DNA from: Candidatus Binataceae bacterium
GTDB taxonomy: Bacteria > Desulfobacterota > Binatia > Binatales > Binataceae
Direction of reading: 5' to 3'
Assembly (NCBI GenBank): GCA_035508495.1
Contig: DATJMX010000052.1
Coordinates: 1-64,000, forward strand
DNA length: 64,000 nucleotides
How positions within the stretch are numbered: position 1 is the first letter of the stretch; each line of letters opens with the position of its first letter. Positions 50,721-59,039 of this stretch are shown here, one piece after another. The notes beneath the pieces are model-generated. The model was not told the DNA's origin. It was given only the letters and a program-made list of their open reading frames with translations, and made no database searches. Both the position numbers and the translations under genes were made by a program.

Positions 50721-51326
50721 GTGGATGAGAATAGCTTGAGGACGACGGATCGGGGAGAGAAGATGCAGGAAAAGGAAACCCTGGACGAAAGGTTGCCGGC
50801 TCTGTTCGAGCCAGACACCCTTTTGCCAATTCAATACTTCGAGGCGATGCGCAAGAAGCATCTCCTCGAAGGCGAGAAGCGCCTGATTCTGAGCGTGTTG
50901 GAAGACGCGATCGAGTGCTTTATGAAGTGCATCGAGGCCAGCACCAACAAGGGCCAGCGTCTGTTCCGCGACGCCGAGGAATGGATCAATCACGAGGACA
51001 AGCGCTGGGTGTTCTCGTTCGACAACGTCTGCGACATGCTCGACATCAACCCGGAATACATGCGCAGCGGATTGAAGCGCTGGAAGGAAAACCGCCTCGC
51101 GCTCATCGAGCGCCGCCGCGCCGCTATGGCTGAAGAAGCCGCGCGGGCGATGGCGGTCGCCGCGCAAGAGGCAGCGACGCCTGCGCCGGCGGCAGTATTC
51201 GTCGCGCAAAAGCCCGCGGCGCCCGCGGTGAAGATCGTGCCCGTCGCGACGCATCTTCCGCGCCGCGACGAACGGCATCGTCCGCACCCGGCAGCCGCAG
51301 CACACAAGATGCGCAAGCACGGCTAG
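50721..51326 (+). CDS. Conserved helical protein of unknown function
   Basis: 201 aa. Start GTG 50721 has AGGAGG at 8 bases; ATG 50763 also has a purine-rich leader. The middle (FSFDNVCDMLDINPEYMRSGLKRWKENR) looks like a helix-turn-helix-type segment found in many unnamed delta-proteobacterial proteins, and the first half is helical with conserved FMKCIEAS. The last 80 residues are an Ala/Pro-rich basic tail with PHPAAAAHKMRKHG. I infer a possible DNA-binding role, but no function can be given. Confidence 0.65.
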   Translation: MDENSLRTTDRGEKMQEKETLDERLPALFEPDTLLPIQYFEAMRKKHLLEGEKRLILSVLEDAIECFMKCIEASTNKGQRLFRDAEEWINHEDKRWVFSFDNVCDMLDINPEYMRSGLKRWKENRLALIERRRAAMAEEAARAMAVAAQEAATPAPAAVFVAQKPAAPAVKIVPVATHLPRRDERHRPHPAAAAHKMRKHG

Positions 51327-51363
51327 CGCGCAGTCACTTTTCGACCACTGGATTGCGCATAAA

Positions 51364-51388
51364 GCCCTCTCCCACAAAGGGAGAGGGC
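51364..51388 (+). terminator. Terminator-like hairpin GCCCTCTCCC
   Basis: GCCCTCTCCC (51364-51373) pairs with GGGAGAGGGC (51379-51388), loop ACAAA. It lies 38 bp after the stop of the unknown gene. The same CCCTC stem type occurs at 43751, so this may be a dispersed palindrome. The rest of the gap to 51545 holds nothing I can name. Confidence 0.55.
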
Positions 51389-51545
51389 CGCGTTAATCAG
51401 CGACCGCGCGCGATAGCGCCGGCGCTCGAATGCGATCTCAAGCTGCGCCGTGGCCTCAATTCTCAAAAGAAGGCGCGAGCCGTTAGTCGGCCTCTCACTT
51501 CTGAAACAACCTCTCCCGCTGTGCGAGCGAGGTTATCTCAGAATG

Positions 51546-52166
51546 CTACTTGGGAGATGCTTCTGCCGCGCGCGAGGTGAGTGCGGCCGTAGTCATACGG
51601 GCTAAATCGCGCAATCTGCGATGGAACGTTGCGGGCGCATTGGCGGTTTTCTCGATCCCGGTTGCTGATGCCGACAGCAGCTCCGCGACGCCTGCCGCGT
51701 CGAGGCCAGCGCGGGCGGGATCGATTTCGCCGCGGCGCGCCGCCGTTTCGATCGTGTCGCGCAGGGTCTTCGCGTACTTGCGATCGGCCGGCGTGAAGAT
51801 GTCTTCGGAGAGCCGGTTCTTCGAGTCCATCAGCTCGGCCGCATGCGGCGAGCGCTGCACCAGGTCGAAATAGAATCCGTACTTGGCTTCGAGGATCGCC
51901 GCAAGGCGTCGTTCGATCGGCGCTTCCATCGCGGATGCGCGCGCGGCCTCGGCCTGCACTCGCACGCACATGCTCTCGCACAGCGCGCGAAAGATTTCTT
52001 CCTTGCTCTTGAAGCTGAGATACACCGTGCCCTTGGCGATTTCCGCCTCGCGTGCGATGTCGTCGATCGAGGTGCGCCGGTAGCCGTACCGGCTGAAGAG
52101 TTTCTGCGCGGCATCGAGGATCGCTGCGCGCTTGGCTTCCGGCGCACCCCGCTCGTGTTTGATCAT
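51546..52166 (-). CDS. TetR-family regulator
   Basis: 206 aa. KRAAILDAAQKLFSRYGYRRTSIDDIAREAEIAKGTVYLSFKSKEEIFRA is the full DNA-binding domain. The C-terminal domain is a fatty-acid/ligand-type helical bundle. It is the second gene after the SDR, with a 4-bp overlap, so it is autoregulated and probably represses the SDR through GGTCA sites at 53006-53042. Confidence 0.88.
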   Translation of the reverse strand: MIKHERGAPEAKRAAILDAAQKLFSRYGYRRTSIDDIAREAEIAKGTVYLSFKSKEEIFRALCESMCVRVQAEAARASAMEAPIERRLAAILEAKYGFYFDLVQRSPHAAELMDSKNRLSEDIFTPADRKYAKTLRDTIETAARRGEIDPARAGLDAAGVAELLSASATGIEKTANAPATFHRRLRDLARMTTAALTSRAAEASPK

Positions 52167-52990
52167 GATGGAAGTTGCAACTGCCTCTGCGGTCTCACGA
52201 CCATTTCGAAAACGTTGAGCTCAATCGGCTGCGTGACCGCATAGAGCACGGCGCGCGCGATATCGTCGGCGGCGGCGAGAAACAGCTTGCCCGCCTTGGC
52301 GACCTGGTCGAGCAGCTCGGCCGGCATCTGCTCGCCCGGCTTGAAGTCCGCCTGGAGACCGAGCGAGCTGACGATTCCCTGCACGAACTCGGGCGGGAAG
52401 TTGCGCGCGAAGTTGGTGGCGACCGCTCCCGGCATGATGTTCACGACTCGAATCGTATCGCCTTCCAGCTCCTTGCGCAGCGACGTCGCGATCGAGTTCA
52501 CCGCCCACTTGGTCGAGCCGTACACGCCCGAGGCCTCGCTGCGTCCCGCCACGGACGAAATATTTACGATGTGCCCCTGGGCCCCGCAAGCGCGCATCGC
52601 ACGAATCGCTGCCTGCGAGCCCACGAGCAGCGACAGTACATTGACTTCGAGCATCTCGCGCCAGCGATCCGGATCGCCTTCGATAATCGAACTCGGAAAC
52701 TCGAGGCCCGCGTTGTTGACCATGATATCGAGCCCGCCCGAATCCTTGGCCGCGCCGGCGATGAAATTCTGCAACGCCTTAACGTCGCGAATATCGAACG
52801 CCTGCGTGCTCGCTTTACCGCCGCGCTCGCCGATCTCGCGCGCGATCGCATCGAGCGAGGACTTGTTGCGCCCGGCGACGAAGACGTGCGCGCCCGCCTC
52901 GCCCACTCTGAGTGCGATTGCGCGGCCGATGCCGCTCGACGCGCCGGTAACGATCGCGGTCTTGCCCGACAATGCTTTTGCGTCCGCCAT
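52163..52990 (-). CDS. SDR-family oxidoreductase
   Basis: 275 aa from ATG 52990 (GGAGGGAG at 7 bases). TGASSGIGRAIA, NNAGLEFPSS, NISSVAGRSE and YGSTKWAVN are the complete SDR set. The end (AADDIARAVLYAVTQPIELNVFEMVVRPQ) fits the YdfG-like clade. It is likely to oxidise or reduce a small alcohol or ketone, not known more closely. The longer open frame upstream is not coding. Confidence 0.87.
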   Translation of the reverse strand: MADAKALSGKTAIVTGASSGIGRAIALRVGEAGAHVFVAGRNKSSLDAIAREIGERGGKASTQAFDIRDVKALQNFIAGAAKDSGGLDIMVNNAGLEFPSSIIEGDPDRWREMLEVNVLSLLVGSQAAIRAMRACGAQGHIVNISSVAGRSEASGVYGSTKWAVNSIATSLRKELEGDTIRVVNIMPGAVATNFARNFPPEFVQGIVSSLGLQADFKPGEQMPAELLDQVAKAGKLFLAAADDIARAVLYAVTQPIELNVFEMVVRPQRQLQLPS

Positions 52991-53005
52991 GATGATGCTC
53001 CCTCC

Positions 53006-53042
53006 GGTCATGACCAGATGACCGATTAAAATAAACTGGTCA
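53006..53042. promoter_or_regulatory. Clustered GGTCA/TGACC sites upstream of the SDR
   Basis: GGTCATGACC (53006-53015) is a palindrome and TGACCAG (53011-53017) with CTGGTCA (53036-53042) an inverted pair around an AT-rich centre. They cover the promoter zone of the SDR-TetR operon and probably bind the TetR protein. Confidence 0.5.
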
Positions 53043-53135
53043 AACCGTCTAACACGGCGGGTTGTGCGAGGGAAGAGCTTACTTGATAGGGATTGAGATC
53101 GAGCCTCGTCTGAGGTCAGATGACTTGCGGGAACG

Positions 53136-53414
53136 ATGCCGCTGCGGACCAAAATCGAATGCCCCGAGTGCGACGCCGACCTGGTCGTCAAGCGCGGTGG
53201 CGTATGCCCCAACTGCGGCGCCGCGATCACCGAGCACGTCGCCAAGGTCCGCGCTCGCGAGCGCCGCACCGAACAGGTCGTGGCCATCGTCGCGACCGCC
53301 CTCGTGCTCGGTCTCTTCCTCATGACCAGCGGTTTCAGCCTGATCGAAGGAATCGCAGTCTATGCGGTCGCGGGGGCCGTGATGTACTGGCTCGCGCGCC
53401 GCACCTTTGTCTGA
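53136..53414 (+). CDS. Zinc-ribbon membrane protein
   Basis: 92 aa. CPECDADLVVKRGGVCPNCG is a zinc ribbon at residues 9-28. Two hydrophobic segments follow (VVAIVATALVLGLFLMTSGF and LIEGIAVYAVAGAVMYWLA). A small inner-membrane protein, function unknown. It is divergent from the SDR gene. Confidence 0.68.
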   Translation: MPLRTKIECPECDADLVVKRGGVCPNCGAAITEHVAKVRARERRTEQVVAIVATALVLGLFLMTSGFSLIEGIAVYAVAGAVMYWLARRTFV

Positions 53415-53547
53415 ACCTGTCGCCGATTCGAGCTATTCAGAACTTTGCCATCGCTAGCGCGATTTCGATGAAACGCGGATCGCGCGCGCATCGTATTGGT
53501 TATTGGAGCGATTCGATCGAGGCTCTATGCGCGGGAGGTATCAGTTC

Positions 53548-54153
53548 ATGACGCGGCGATTTCTGATGGCGATTGTTGGCGCGGCGTTCATGTTCGCGAT
53601 CCCGGCTGCGGCGCTGGCACAGAACTTCGGCGGCTACGGGGGCGGCGGGTCATACGCCTCGGGCGGCGGTGGCGGATGCGCCAGCAATCCGCAATTCGCG
53701 CAACTGATGCAGGAGCGCGAGGACCTCAACAACCAGATTTCGCAGGCCGACTATTACCACGACTACAGCAGCGCTCATGAACTCGCCTCGCAGCTCGATT
53801 CCGTCAACCAGCAAATCGGCCAGCTCGGTCCGAACGGATGCTCGTCAACCGGCAGCGGCTATTCGCAGAATCAGCCGTCCTCCGGGCCGTATGGATCTCC
53901 ACAACAGTACATGGCTCAGGGCAATGGCGGCGCTTCGCAGGGATATGGCGCACCGCAAGGCTACGGTGCGCAAGGATACGGTGCAGCGAATGGCGCCGGC
54001 CAATCCCCGAGCGGGGCTGGCTCCTTGCTCGGCGCGCTGATGGGAGGCCAGAACGGCGCAACTGGTGCAGCTCCGGGAACCAACGCCAACGGTGCAGCCG
54101 GCAGCCCGCTGACATCGATGCTGGGTCCGCTCCTCCAAGGCTTCATGCACTAG
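53548..54153 (+). CDS. Secreted Gly/Gln/Tyr-rich protein (paralogue 1)
   Basis: 201 aa from ATG 53548 with GGGAGG upstream. Signal peptide MTRRFLMAIVGAAFMFAIPAAALAQ. A central helical unit, FAQLMQEREDLNNQISQADY and AHELASQLDSVNQQIGQLG, is flanked by Cys at GGCASN and NGCSS. The C-terminal part has GYGAPQGYGAQGYGAANG-type repeats, then a hydrophobic end SMLGPLLQGFMH. The same helical unit and ending occur in the next gene. Function unknown; likely an extracellular or surface-coat component. Confidence 0.72.
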   Translation: MTRRFLMAIVGAAFMFAIPAAALAQNFGGYGGGGSYASGGGGGCASNPQFAQLMQEREDLNNQISQADYYHDYSSAHELASQLDSVNQQIGQLGPNGCSSTGSGYSQNQPSSGPYGSPQQYMAQGNGGASQGYGAPQGYGAQGYGAANGAGQSPSGAGSLLGALMGGQNGATGAAPGTNANGAAGSPLTSMLGPLLQGFMH

Positions 54154-54174
54154 GCCTCAACTGCCGATCTCCTC

Positions 54175-54220
54175 AGGCTGCAGCGCCTCCGTGCCTCCCC
54201 GCTGCAGCCTCTTTTCTTTT
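54175..54220 (+). terminator. Rho-independent terminator
   Basis: AGGCTGCAGC (54175-54184) pairs with GCTGCAGCCT (54201-54210), followed by CTTTTCTTTT. It lies 22 bp past the stop codon of paralogue 1. The gap 54221-54405 before the next gene shows nothing else. Confidence 0.85.
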
Positions 54221-54405
54221 ACGTCATCGATTGGAATCCGCGAATCATCTCGAATTTCTTCCTCTTGTATGGAGTATGAGGACGCCGATGTAACCAGCCT
54301 CGCGCGTATTCGTACTCAAATCAGCGCTGCTTCGTAGACCAGAGCAATTTCACGATCACAGCGATGATCAGTTGATGCTCGGCGAAGCCGCAGGAGGACT
54401 TGACG

Positions 54406-55194
54406 ATGAGGTCGAAGCGGCTGGCTGCGGTAACGATAGTGGGGATTGCCATGATGCTCGGTCTGCCGATGAGTGCTCTGGCGGACGATTACCACCATCA
54501 CTGGCATCACGATTTCGCGAAGTGGGGCAAGCACGAGAACGGCTGGAATCATAAGGGTCAGGCGCCCAATGTCTACAATTCAGCGCGGCCCAATTACTCT
54601 CCGAACGGATACGCACCGGTCTATAATCCTGGATATCGCGGCTATTCGGCGCCCGCCTACGGCGGCGGCTACTCGGCGCCGGCGTACGGTGGCTATGGGG
54701 CGCCGGTTTACGGTGGCTATGCGGCCCCGGCATTCGGCGGTTACGGCGCGCCGGCTTACGCCGGCTATTCAAGCGCACCCTATGGCGCGGGGGCGCCCGG
54801 ATGCGGTCCCGGCATGCAACACTTGATGCAGATGCGCGGATTGCTCAACAACCAGATCGCGCAGGAGAGCTACGCGCGGAACTGGAACGATGCGCATCGG
54901 CTCAACACGCAGCTCGAATACACCAACAAGCTCATCTATCAAAATGGCGGCGGCGCGGCCTGCGGCCCAGGTGCCGGCAACATCGGCTTGACGCAGAACT
55001 TCATGCCGAATCGCGGGTATACCGCTCCCACCAGCTATAATCGTTACAACACCGGGTACAACGGTAACGGCGGTTTCGCGAGCGCCAACGCCTACAATGC
55101 GTATGGCCGGCCCTCCGGCTACAACGGAAATTACAGAAACGGCGCCTACGCTAACAACGGGCTCGGCTCGATGCTGGCGCCATTCATTCGGTAG
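54406..55194 (+). CDS. Secreted Tyr/Gly/Ala-rich repeat protein (paralogue 2)
   Basis: 262 aa from ATG 54406 (AGGAGG at 8 bases). Signal peptide KRLAAVTIVGIAMMLGLPMSALA. A His-rich start (DYHHHWHHDFAKWGKHENGW), then seven to eight units like YSAPAYGGGYSAPAYGGYGAPVYGGYAAPAFGG-type, each about 8 residues. The helical unit MQHLMQMRGLLNNQIAQESY, AHRLNTQLEYTNKLI between two Cys matches paralogue 1, and it also ends LGSMLAPFIR. The His-rich part could bind metal. Function unknown. Confidence 0.75.
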   Translation: MRSKRLAAVTIVGIAMMLGLPMSALADDYHHHWHHDFAKWGKHENGWNHKGQAPNVYNSARPNYSPNGYAPVYNPGYRGYSAPAYGGGYSAPAYGGYGAPVYGGYAAPAFGGYGAPAYAGYSSAPYGAGAPGCGPGMQHLMQMRGLLNNQIAQESYARNWNDAHRLNTQLEYTNKLIYQNGGGAACGPGAGNIGLTQNFMPNRGYTAPTSYNRYNTGYNGNGGFASANAYNAYGRPSGYNGNYRNGAYANNGLGSMLAPFIR

Positions 55195-55224
55195 CGCATC
55201 GCTCCAGCCCCGATGCGCGAAACA

Positions 55225-55265
55225 GGCGCCTCGTCATCCTCCCGGCGAGGCGCCCTCTTCTTTTT
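55225..55265 (+). terminator. Rho-independent terminator
   Basis: GGCGCCTCG (55225-55233) pairs with CGAGGCGCC (55246-55254), followed by CTCTTCTTTTTCT. It ends the paralogue 2 transcript and lies just before the stop of the convergent LLM gene. Confidence 0.85.
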
Positions 55266-55270
55266 CTCGA

Positions 55271-56272
55271 TTAGTAAGCGGCCGCGAGCTTTTCGATCGC
55301 GCTCAAAATCCTTCTGGCGCGCTCATCCGGCGTCGATGCGAACGACGAGAATTGCAGGGCCGTCGTCGTGATACCGCCCCGCGCGTAATCGTCGAGCCGG
55401 CGCTTGCATTGCGCGGCGTTGCCGAAGACGAAAATCTTCTCGACCATCGCATCGGTCACTGATTCGAGCGCTTTCTTGCGATCGCCGGCGTTCCACGCCT
55501 CGATTGCAGTGCCGGCTTCATTTTCAAAACCGATCTCGCGGAAGAACTTGTTGTACTGCGGCACCGTCACGTAGGCGGTCAGCGAGCGCTTGAACAGCGT
55601 TCGCACCGTGCCTTCATCCTCGTCGAGCGCGACGATGATCCGGCATGCGACGTCGAGCGTGGCGGGATCCTTGCCCGTCGCGCGCATCCCCTCGCGCGTA
55701 TGCTCGAGCATCGCGGGGAGAGTCTCGGGCGTGATGAAGTTGACAATCAGCCCGTCGCCGATCTCGCCCGCGAGCCGCAGCATCAGCGAGCCCTGCGCAC
55801 CGATATAGATCGGGGGCGGCTGCTCGAACGGAATATCGATCTTGAATCCGTTGATGTGGACCATCTGACCGTTGAGCGTGACCTTCTCGCCGCGAAAGAT
55901 CGCGCGCAGCGCCTGCACCGTCTCCTTCATCATCGTGACGGGCTTGCGAAACGGCACGCCCATCCAGCCTTGCATGATGTTCGGCGTCGAGATGCCAAGG
56001 CCCAGGATGAAACGGCCGCCGGAGATCTGATTGGTCGTGATCGCCGACATCGCGATCAGTGGCGCGGGCCGCGAAAATACCGGCACGATCGCGGTGCCGA
56101 AGCGCAGCTTCGTGCTCACCATCGAGGCCGCCGCGATCGGGCTGAATGCGTCGGCGCCAAACGATTCGTAAGACCACGCATCGGTATAGCCGCAGCGTTC
56201 GGCGGTGCGAACGAGATCGGCCAGGTGCGGATTCTGAAACGGCTCGTGCGGAATCGTGATTCCAAGTCGCAT
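55271..56272 (-). CDS. LLM-class oxidoreductase, probably F420-dependent
   Basis: 333 aa from ATG 56272 with GAGAGGAAG upstream; the longer frame adds 17 unlikely residues. MRLGITIPHEPFQNPHLADL, AERCGYTDAWSYESFGADAF, TAIVPVFSRPAPLIAMSAIT and ISGGRFILGLGISTPNIMQGW are the LLM blocks. The GGRFILGLG and downstream PPIYIGAQGSLMLRLAGEIGDG suggest a member of the TIGR03857-like group. Substrate unknown. It is convergent with paralogue 2. Confidence 0.85.
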   Translation of the reverse strand: MRLGITIPHEPFQNPHLADLVRTAERCGYTDAWSYESFGADAFSPIAAASMVSTKLRFGTAIVPVFSRPAPLIAMSAITTNQISGGRFILGLGISTPNIMQGWMGVPFRKPVTMMKETVQALRAIFRGEKVTLNGQMVHINGFKIDIPFEQPPPIYIGAQGSLMLRLAGEIGDGLIVNFITPETLPAMLEHTREGMRATGKDPATLDVACRIIVALDEDEGTVRTLFKRSLTAYVTVPQYNKFFREIGFENEAGTAIEAWNAGDRKKALESVTDAMVEKIFVFGNAAQCKRRLDDYARGGITTTALQFSSFASTPDERARRILSAIEKLAAAY

Positions 56273-57264
56273 GGGAACTTCCTCTCGGCCAGCGAATCTA
56301 GCGCACCCTGCATACGAGCGCACACCCCACCAAGTGGCGGATCCCGCCCGAACCTAACGCGGCGCGCCGGCTTCATCTGAGCCTCACGGTAACAATACTT
56401 ATACAAATAGTTGTGTTTAGGCGCCCTGCGCCGCTCTTGCGACCTTCATTGCGGTCGTCGCTGCAGCGCTCATTGCGATCGCAACCCGCGCGCAGGCCCA
56501 GGTTGGACAGCGCAACTTCTTTCGACCAGATGATCACGCAAGACGTCGATCCCGGCAACGAACTGACGCTGGAGCCCGGCAGGCCGAAAAGCTCGAGCAG
56601 GAGCCAAGGCGCGTTTCTCTTCTCGCTCGAAAACCAAATGAGGCCCAACTTCCGCCTCTTCGTCGGCTATGCGCTCGGCGATTTCTCCCGGCACCGGGTA
56701 CAGGGCAGCACCGGGCTCGACAATCCTGCGAGTGCAAGCGGCCGGGTTCGCAATCGACATTTACTATGATCAGATCTTCCCGCGGCTCGCGCGAGCTTTT
56801 AGGACTGCATCTTCAAAGCTCATTTTGATGAACTGCGTCGCGCGCCATTGATGATTGAATCGCGGCCGTCTCGAAGCCAACTGCAAATTCCAATTAGCTG
56901 CTGAATCGATAGGCGCGTACCTGCCCTTTACGCGGGCTCTGCCTATTCGAGCGGCACGATTTCAGGCTGAACCTGCGCGACGGTGACTTGCTGCAACCTG
57001 TCGCACCTCCGGCCGACTTTCGCTGCCATAAAATGCAGACTGCATTGCACTCGTAAGGCAACACGACACAGCAAATGCATTTTGAAATGGCATACCCCTC
57101 CCTCTCAGTTCGGATTGCAACGCTCCGAAAATCGGCTGATGCCGACTAGCTCGTTGCATCATGCACGGCATGTTTTCTGCTGATGGGCTCCGAACGCATC
57201 GGAGGGTTGATCCGACGATACCAAACAGTCAGGCACGCGCGACCTGAGGAGGAAACTATCAAAT
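56273..57264. other. Gene-poor kilobase
   Basis: No intact gene is seen over 992 bp. The first third contains the possible decayed secreted gene at 56421-56769. Beyond it, all frames are short. A perfect ATGCAG-A-CTGCAT palindrome lies at 57033-57045. The promoter of the APC permease must be near 57180-57250 but no clear -35/-10 was found. Confidence 0.55.
56421..56769 (+). pseudogene. Possible decayed secreted protein
   Basis: One frame gives a signal-peptide-like ATFIAVVAAALIAIATRAQAQ followed by VGQRNFF, without any start codon (a stop lies at 56418). Shifting by one base gives DQMITQDVDPGNELTLEPG and later SLENQMRPNFRLFVG. That is a pattern of a decayed exported protein, but no family was matched. 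Confidence 0.35.
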
Positions 57265-58923
57265 ATGGCCGAGGCAACTGAAAAGAAAATGGTCCCCACC
57301 CTGGGACTTACCGGGGTGACGGTAAACGCGATGGCGCTAATCGCGCCCGGCGCGTTTCTGTGGATCACATTCGTCATTCAGGCGGGATACGCATTTCCCT
57401 CCGGCATGGCGATGTGGTTCGGAATATTCGCGGCGATCGTGCTCGCATATGCTACTGCGATTTCCTACTCCGAGCTCGCCAAGCTCTATCCCGGTGCAGG
57501 GAGTTCATACCTCTTCGCCGAGCAGGCATTCCTGACCAAGACTAATGCTTATCGTTTTGCCCGTATAGCCAAATTCGTTACTGGCTGGGCTTCTCATCTT
57601 TACTACTGGGTATACCCGGGAGTGATGGCGGCGACGATCGGCGTCATGATTGGCTACATCGTCGGCACACTCAACCCGAATCTAATGAATTCAAGTATTC
57701 CGGGTCCGGTGTTCATGGCCTTTATCGCCATTATCGCGTCGTACGCGATCTCATACATTGCGTACCGTGGTGTGGTCGGTTCGACGATGGTCAATCTCGG
57801 AATCAACGTGGTCCAGATCATTGCACTGCTCTTCTTCTCCGCGCTTGCGATCTCTTACCGCCTCGGCCATCCCGAGGGCTCGATGGGCATGGCGCTCGAT
57901 GGCACAAAGAAGGTTCTGCACTACGCATTCACCGGCGACACGCCGGCGCATACCTCGGCATTCTCAGTTGTCGCACCGCATAATCTGAACTGGGTAATGC
58001 TGCAAGCGACGGTGGCGATTCTGCTCCTGGTCGGATTCGAGTCAATTACTTCACTCGGCGAAGAAGCCAGGAATCCCAAGAAAGATATTCCCCGCGGCGT
58101 GCTCCTTTCGATCACGATCCAGTGCCTGTTCATGTATCTGATCGAATACTTTGCCGCCAACTACTTCATGAATAACGCCTACAGCCTCGCCGATGCCAAA
58201 GGCTCCGCGGCGCCGATTGGCGACATGATGGTGATCATCGGCAATACGCTGCTCGGCGGCCACGGTCAGGCCTTTATGTTGATCGAGGCCTTGACTGTAT
58301 TTCTCGCGTTGATCGGTACGACCCTTAGCTGTATCAACACCGGCGCGCGCGTGACGTTTGCGATGGGCCGCGACGAGGAAGTGCCGGAGCACTTCGGACT
58401 GCTGCACGGCGAGAACCTCACCCCGCATCGCGCCATCTGGGTGCTGGCAACGATTTCAGCGGTGATCGGCGCGTATGCCGCCCTGTTCTTCTTTGCTGGT
58501 TCTGCGGCGCCCGACGATAAGACCATCGCCGCCCTGCCGCATAATCTCTGGTATGCGATCGGCATGAGCTCGAACGCGGGGCTATCTTCGTTGCCCAACG
58601 GCCTGGCACTGGTAACCTTGGTTTCCAACTTCGGAACATTCATGCTGTACGGCCTGACCAATATCATCTGCATCGTGGCCTTCCGCGAGCATCATGAGTT
58701 CTCGGGCTTCAAGCATATGGTGGTGCCTGTGTTTGGCGCGCTCGCCAACCTCGCTTGCATGGCGTTCTACGTCATTGGACCGATCGAGGGTCTCGGCAGC
58801 GTGAAGGAACCGCTGATCGCCGTCGGTATCGCGATTCTGTGGGGCACCTATGGCGCGGTCTATTTCAGCATGAACTCGAAGAAGCGGGGAAAGGAAACTA
58901 TACTTGCGACGAAACCGGCCTAA
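57265..58923 (+). CDS. APC-superfamily amino-acid/polyamine permease
   Basis: 552 aa with about 12 membrane spans. The N-terminal GLTGVTVNAMALIAPGAFLWITF is the APC unwound-helix motif, and FGSYSELAKLYPGAGSSYLF-type SYSELAKLYPGAGSSYLFAEQ and GFESITSLGEEARNPKKDIPRGVL are the family signatures. It should import an amino acid, amine or related solute. GAGGAGG lies about 14 bases before ATG 57265. A strong terminator follows. Confidence 0.9.
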   Translation: MAEATEKKMVPTLGLTGVTVNAMALIAPGAFLWITFVIQAGYAFPSGMAMWFGIFAAIVLAYATAISYSELAKLYPGAGSSYLFAEQAFLTKTNAYRFARIAKFVTGWASHLYYWVYPGVMAATIGVMIGYIVGTLNPNLMNSSIPGPVFMAFIAIIASYAISYIAYRGVVGSTMVNLGINVVQIIALLFFSALAISYRLGHPEGSMGMALDGTKKVLHYAFTGDTPAHTSAFSVVAPHNLNWVMLQATVAILLLVGFESITSLGEEARNPKKDIPRGVLLSITIQCLFMYLIEYFAANYFMNNAYSLADAKGSAAPIGDMMVIIGNTLLGGHGQAFMLIEALTVFLALIGTTLSCINTGARVTFAMGRDEEVPEHFGLLHGENLTPHRAIWVLATISAVIGAYAALFFFAGSAAPDDKTIAALPHNLWYAIGMSSNAGLSSLPNGLALVTLVSNFGTFMLYGLTNIICIVAFREHHEFSGFKHMVVPVFGALANLACMAFYVIGPIEGLGSVKEPLIAVGIAILWGTYGAVYFSMNSKKRGKETILATKPA

Positions 58924-58987
58924 GGCCGTTTTCCGCAGTCACCGAGCAAATAGCAACGGTTGCTTCTGCCGATGACTGTCTCTCCAC

Positions 58988-59019
58988 CGGGCCGGGTCTG
59001 CTAACGCAGTCCCGGCCCG
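58988..59019. terminator. Strong shared terminator
   Basis: CGGGCCGGG (58988-58996) and CTGC pair with GCAG and CCCGGCCCG (59011-59019): a 13-bp stem with TAAC loop, followed by GTAATATTTT. It is placed between the permease and the convergent acyl-CoA dehydrogenase. Confidence 0.85.
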
Positions 59020-59039
59020 TAATATTTTCGACTTACTAG

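Noticed and set aside
53496..53547. Longer start of the first secreted paralogue (53503)
   Set aside because: The ATG at 53548 has the ribosome binding site and begins the signal peptide.
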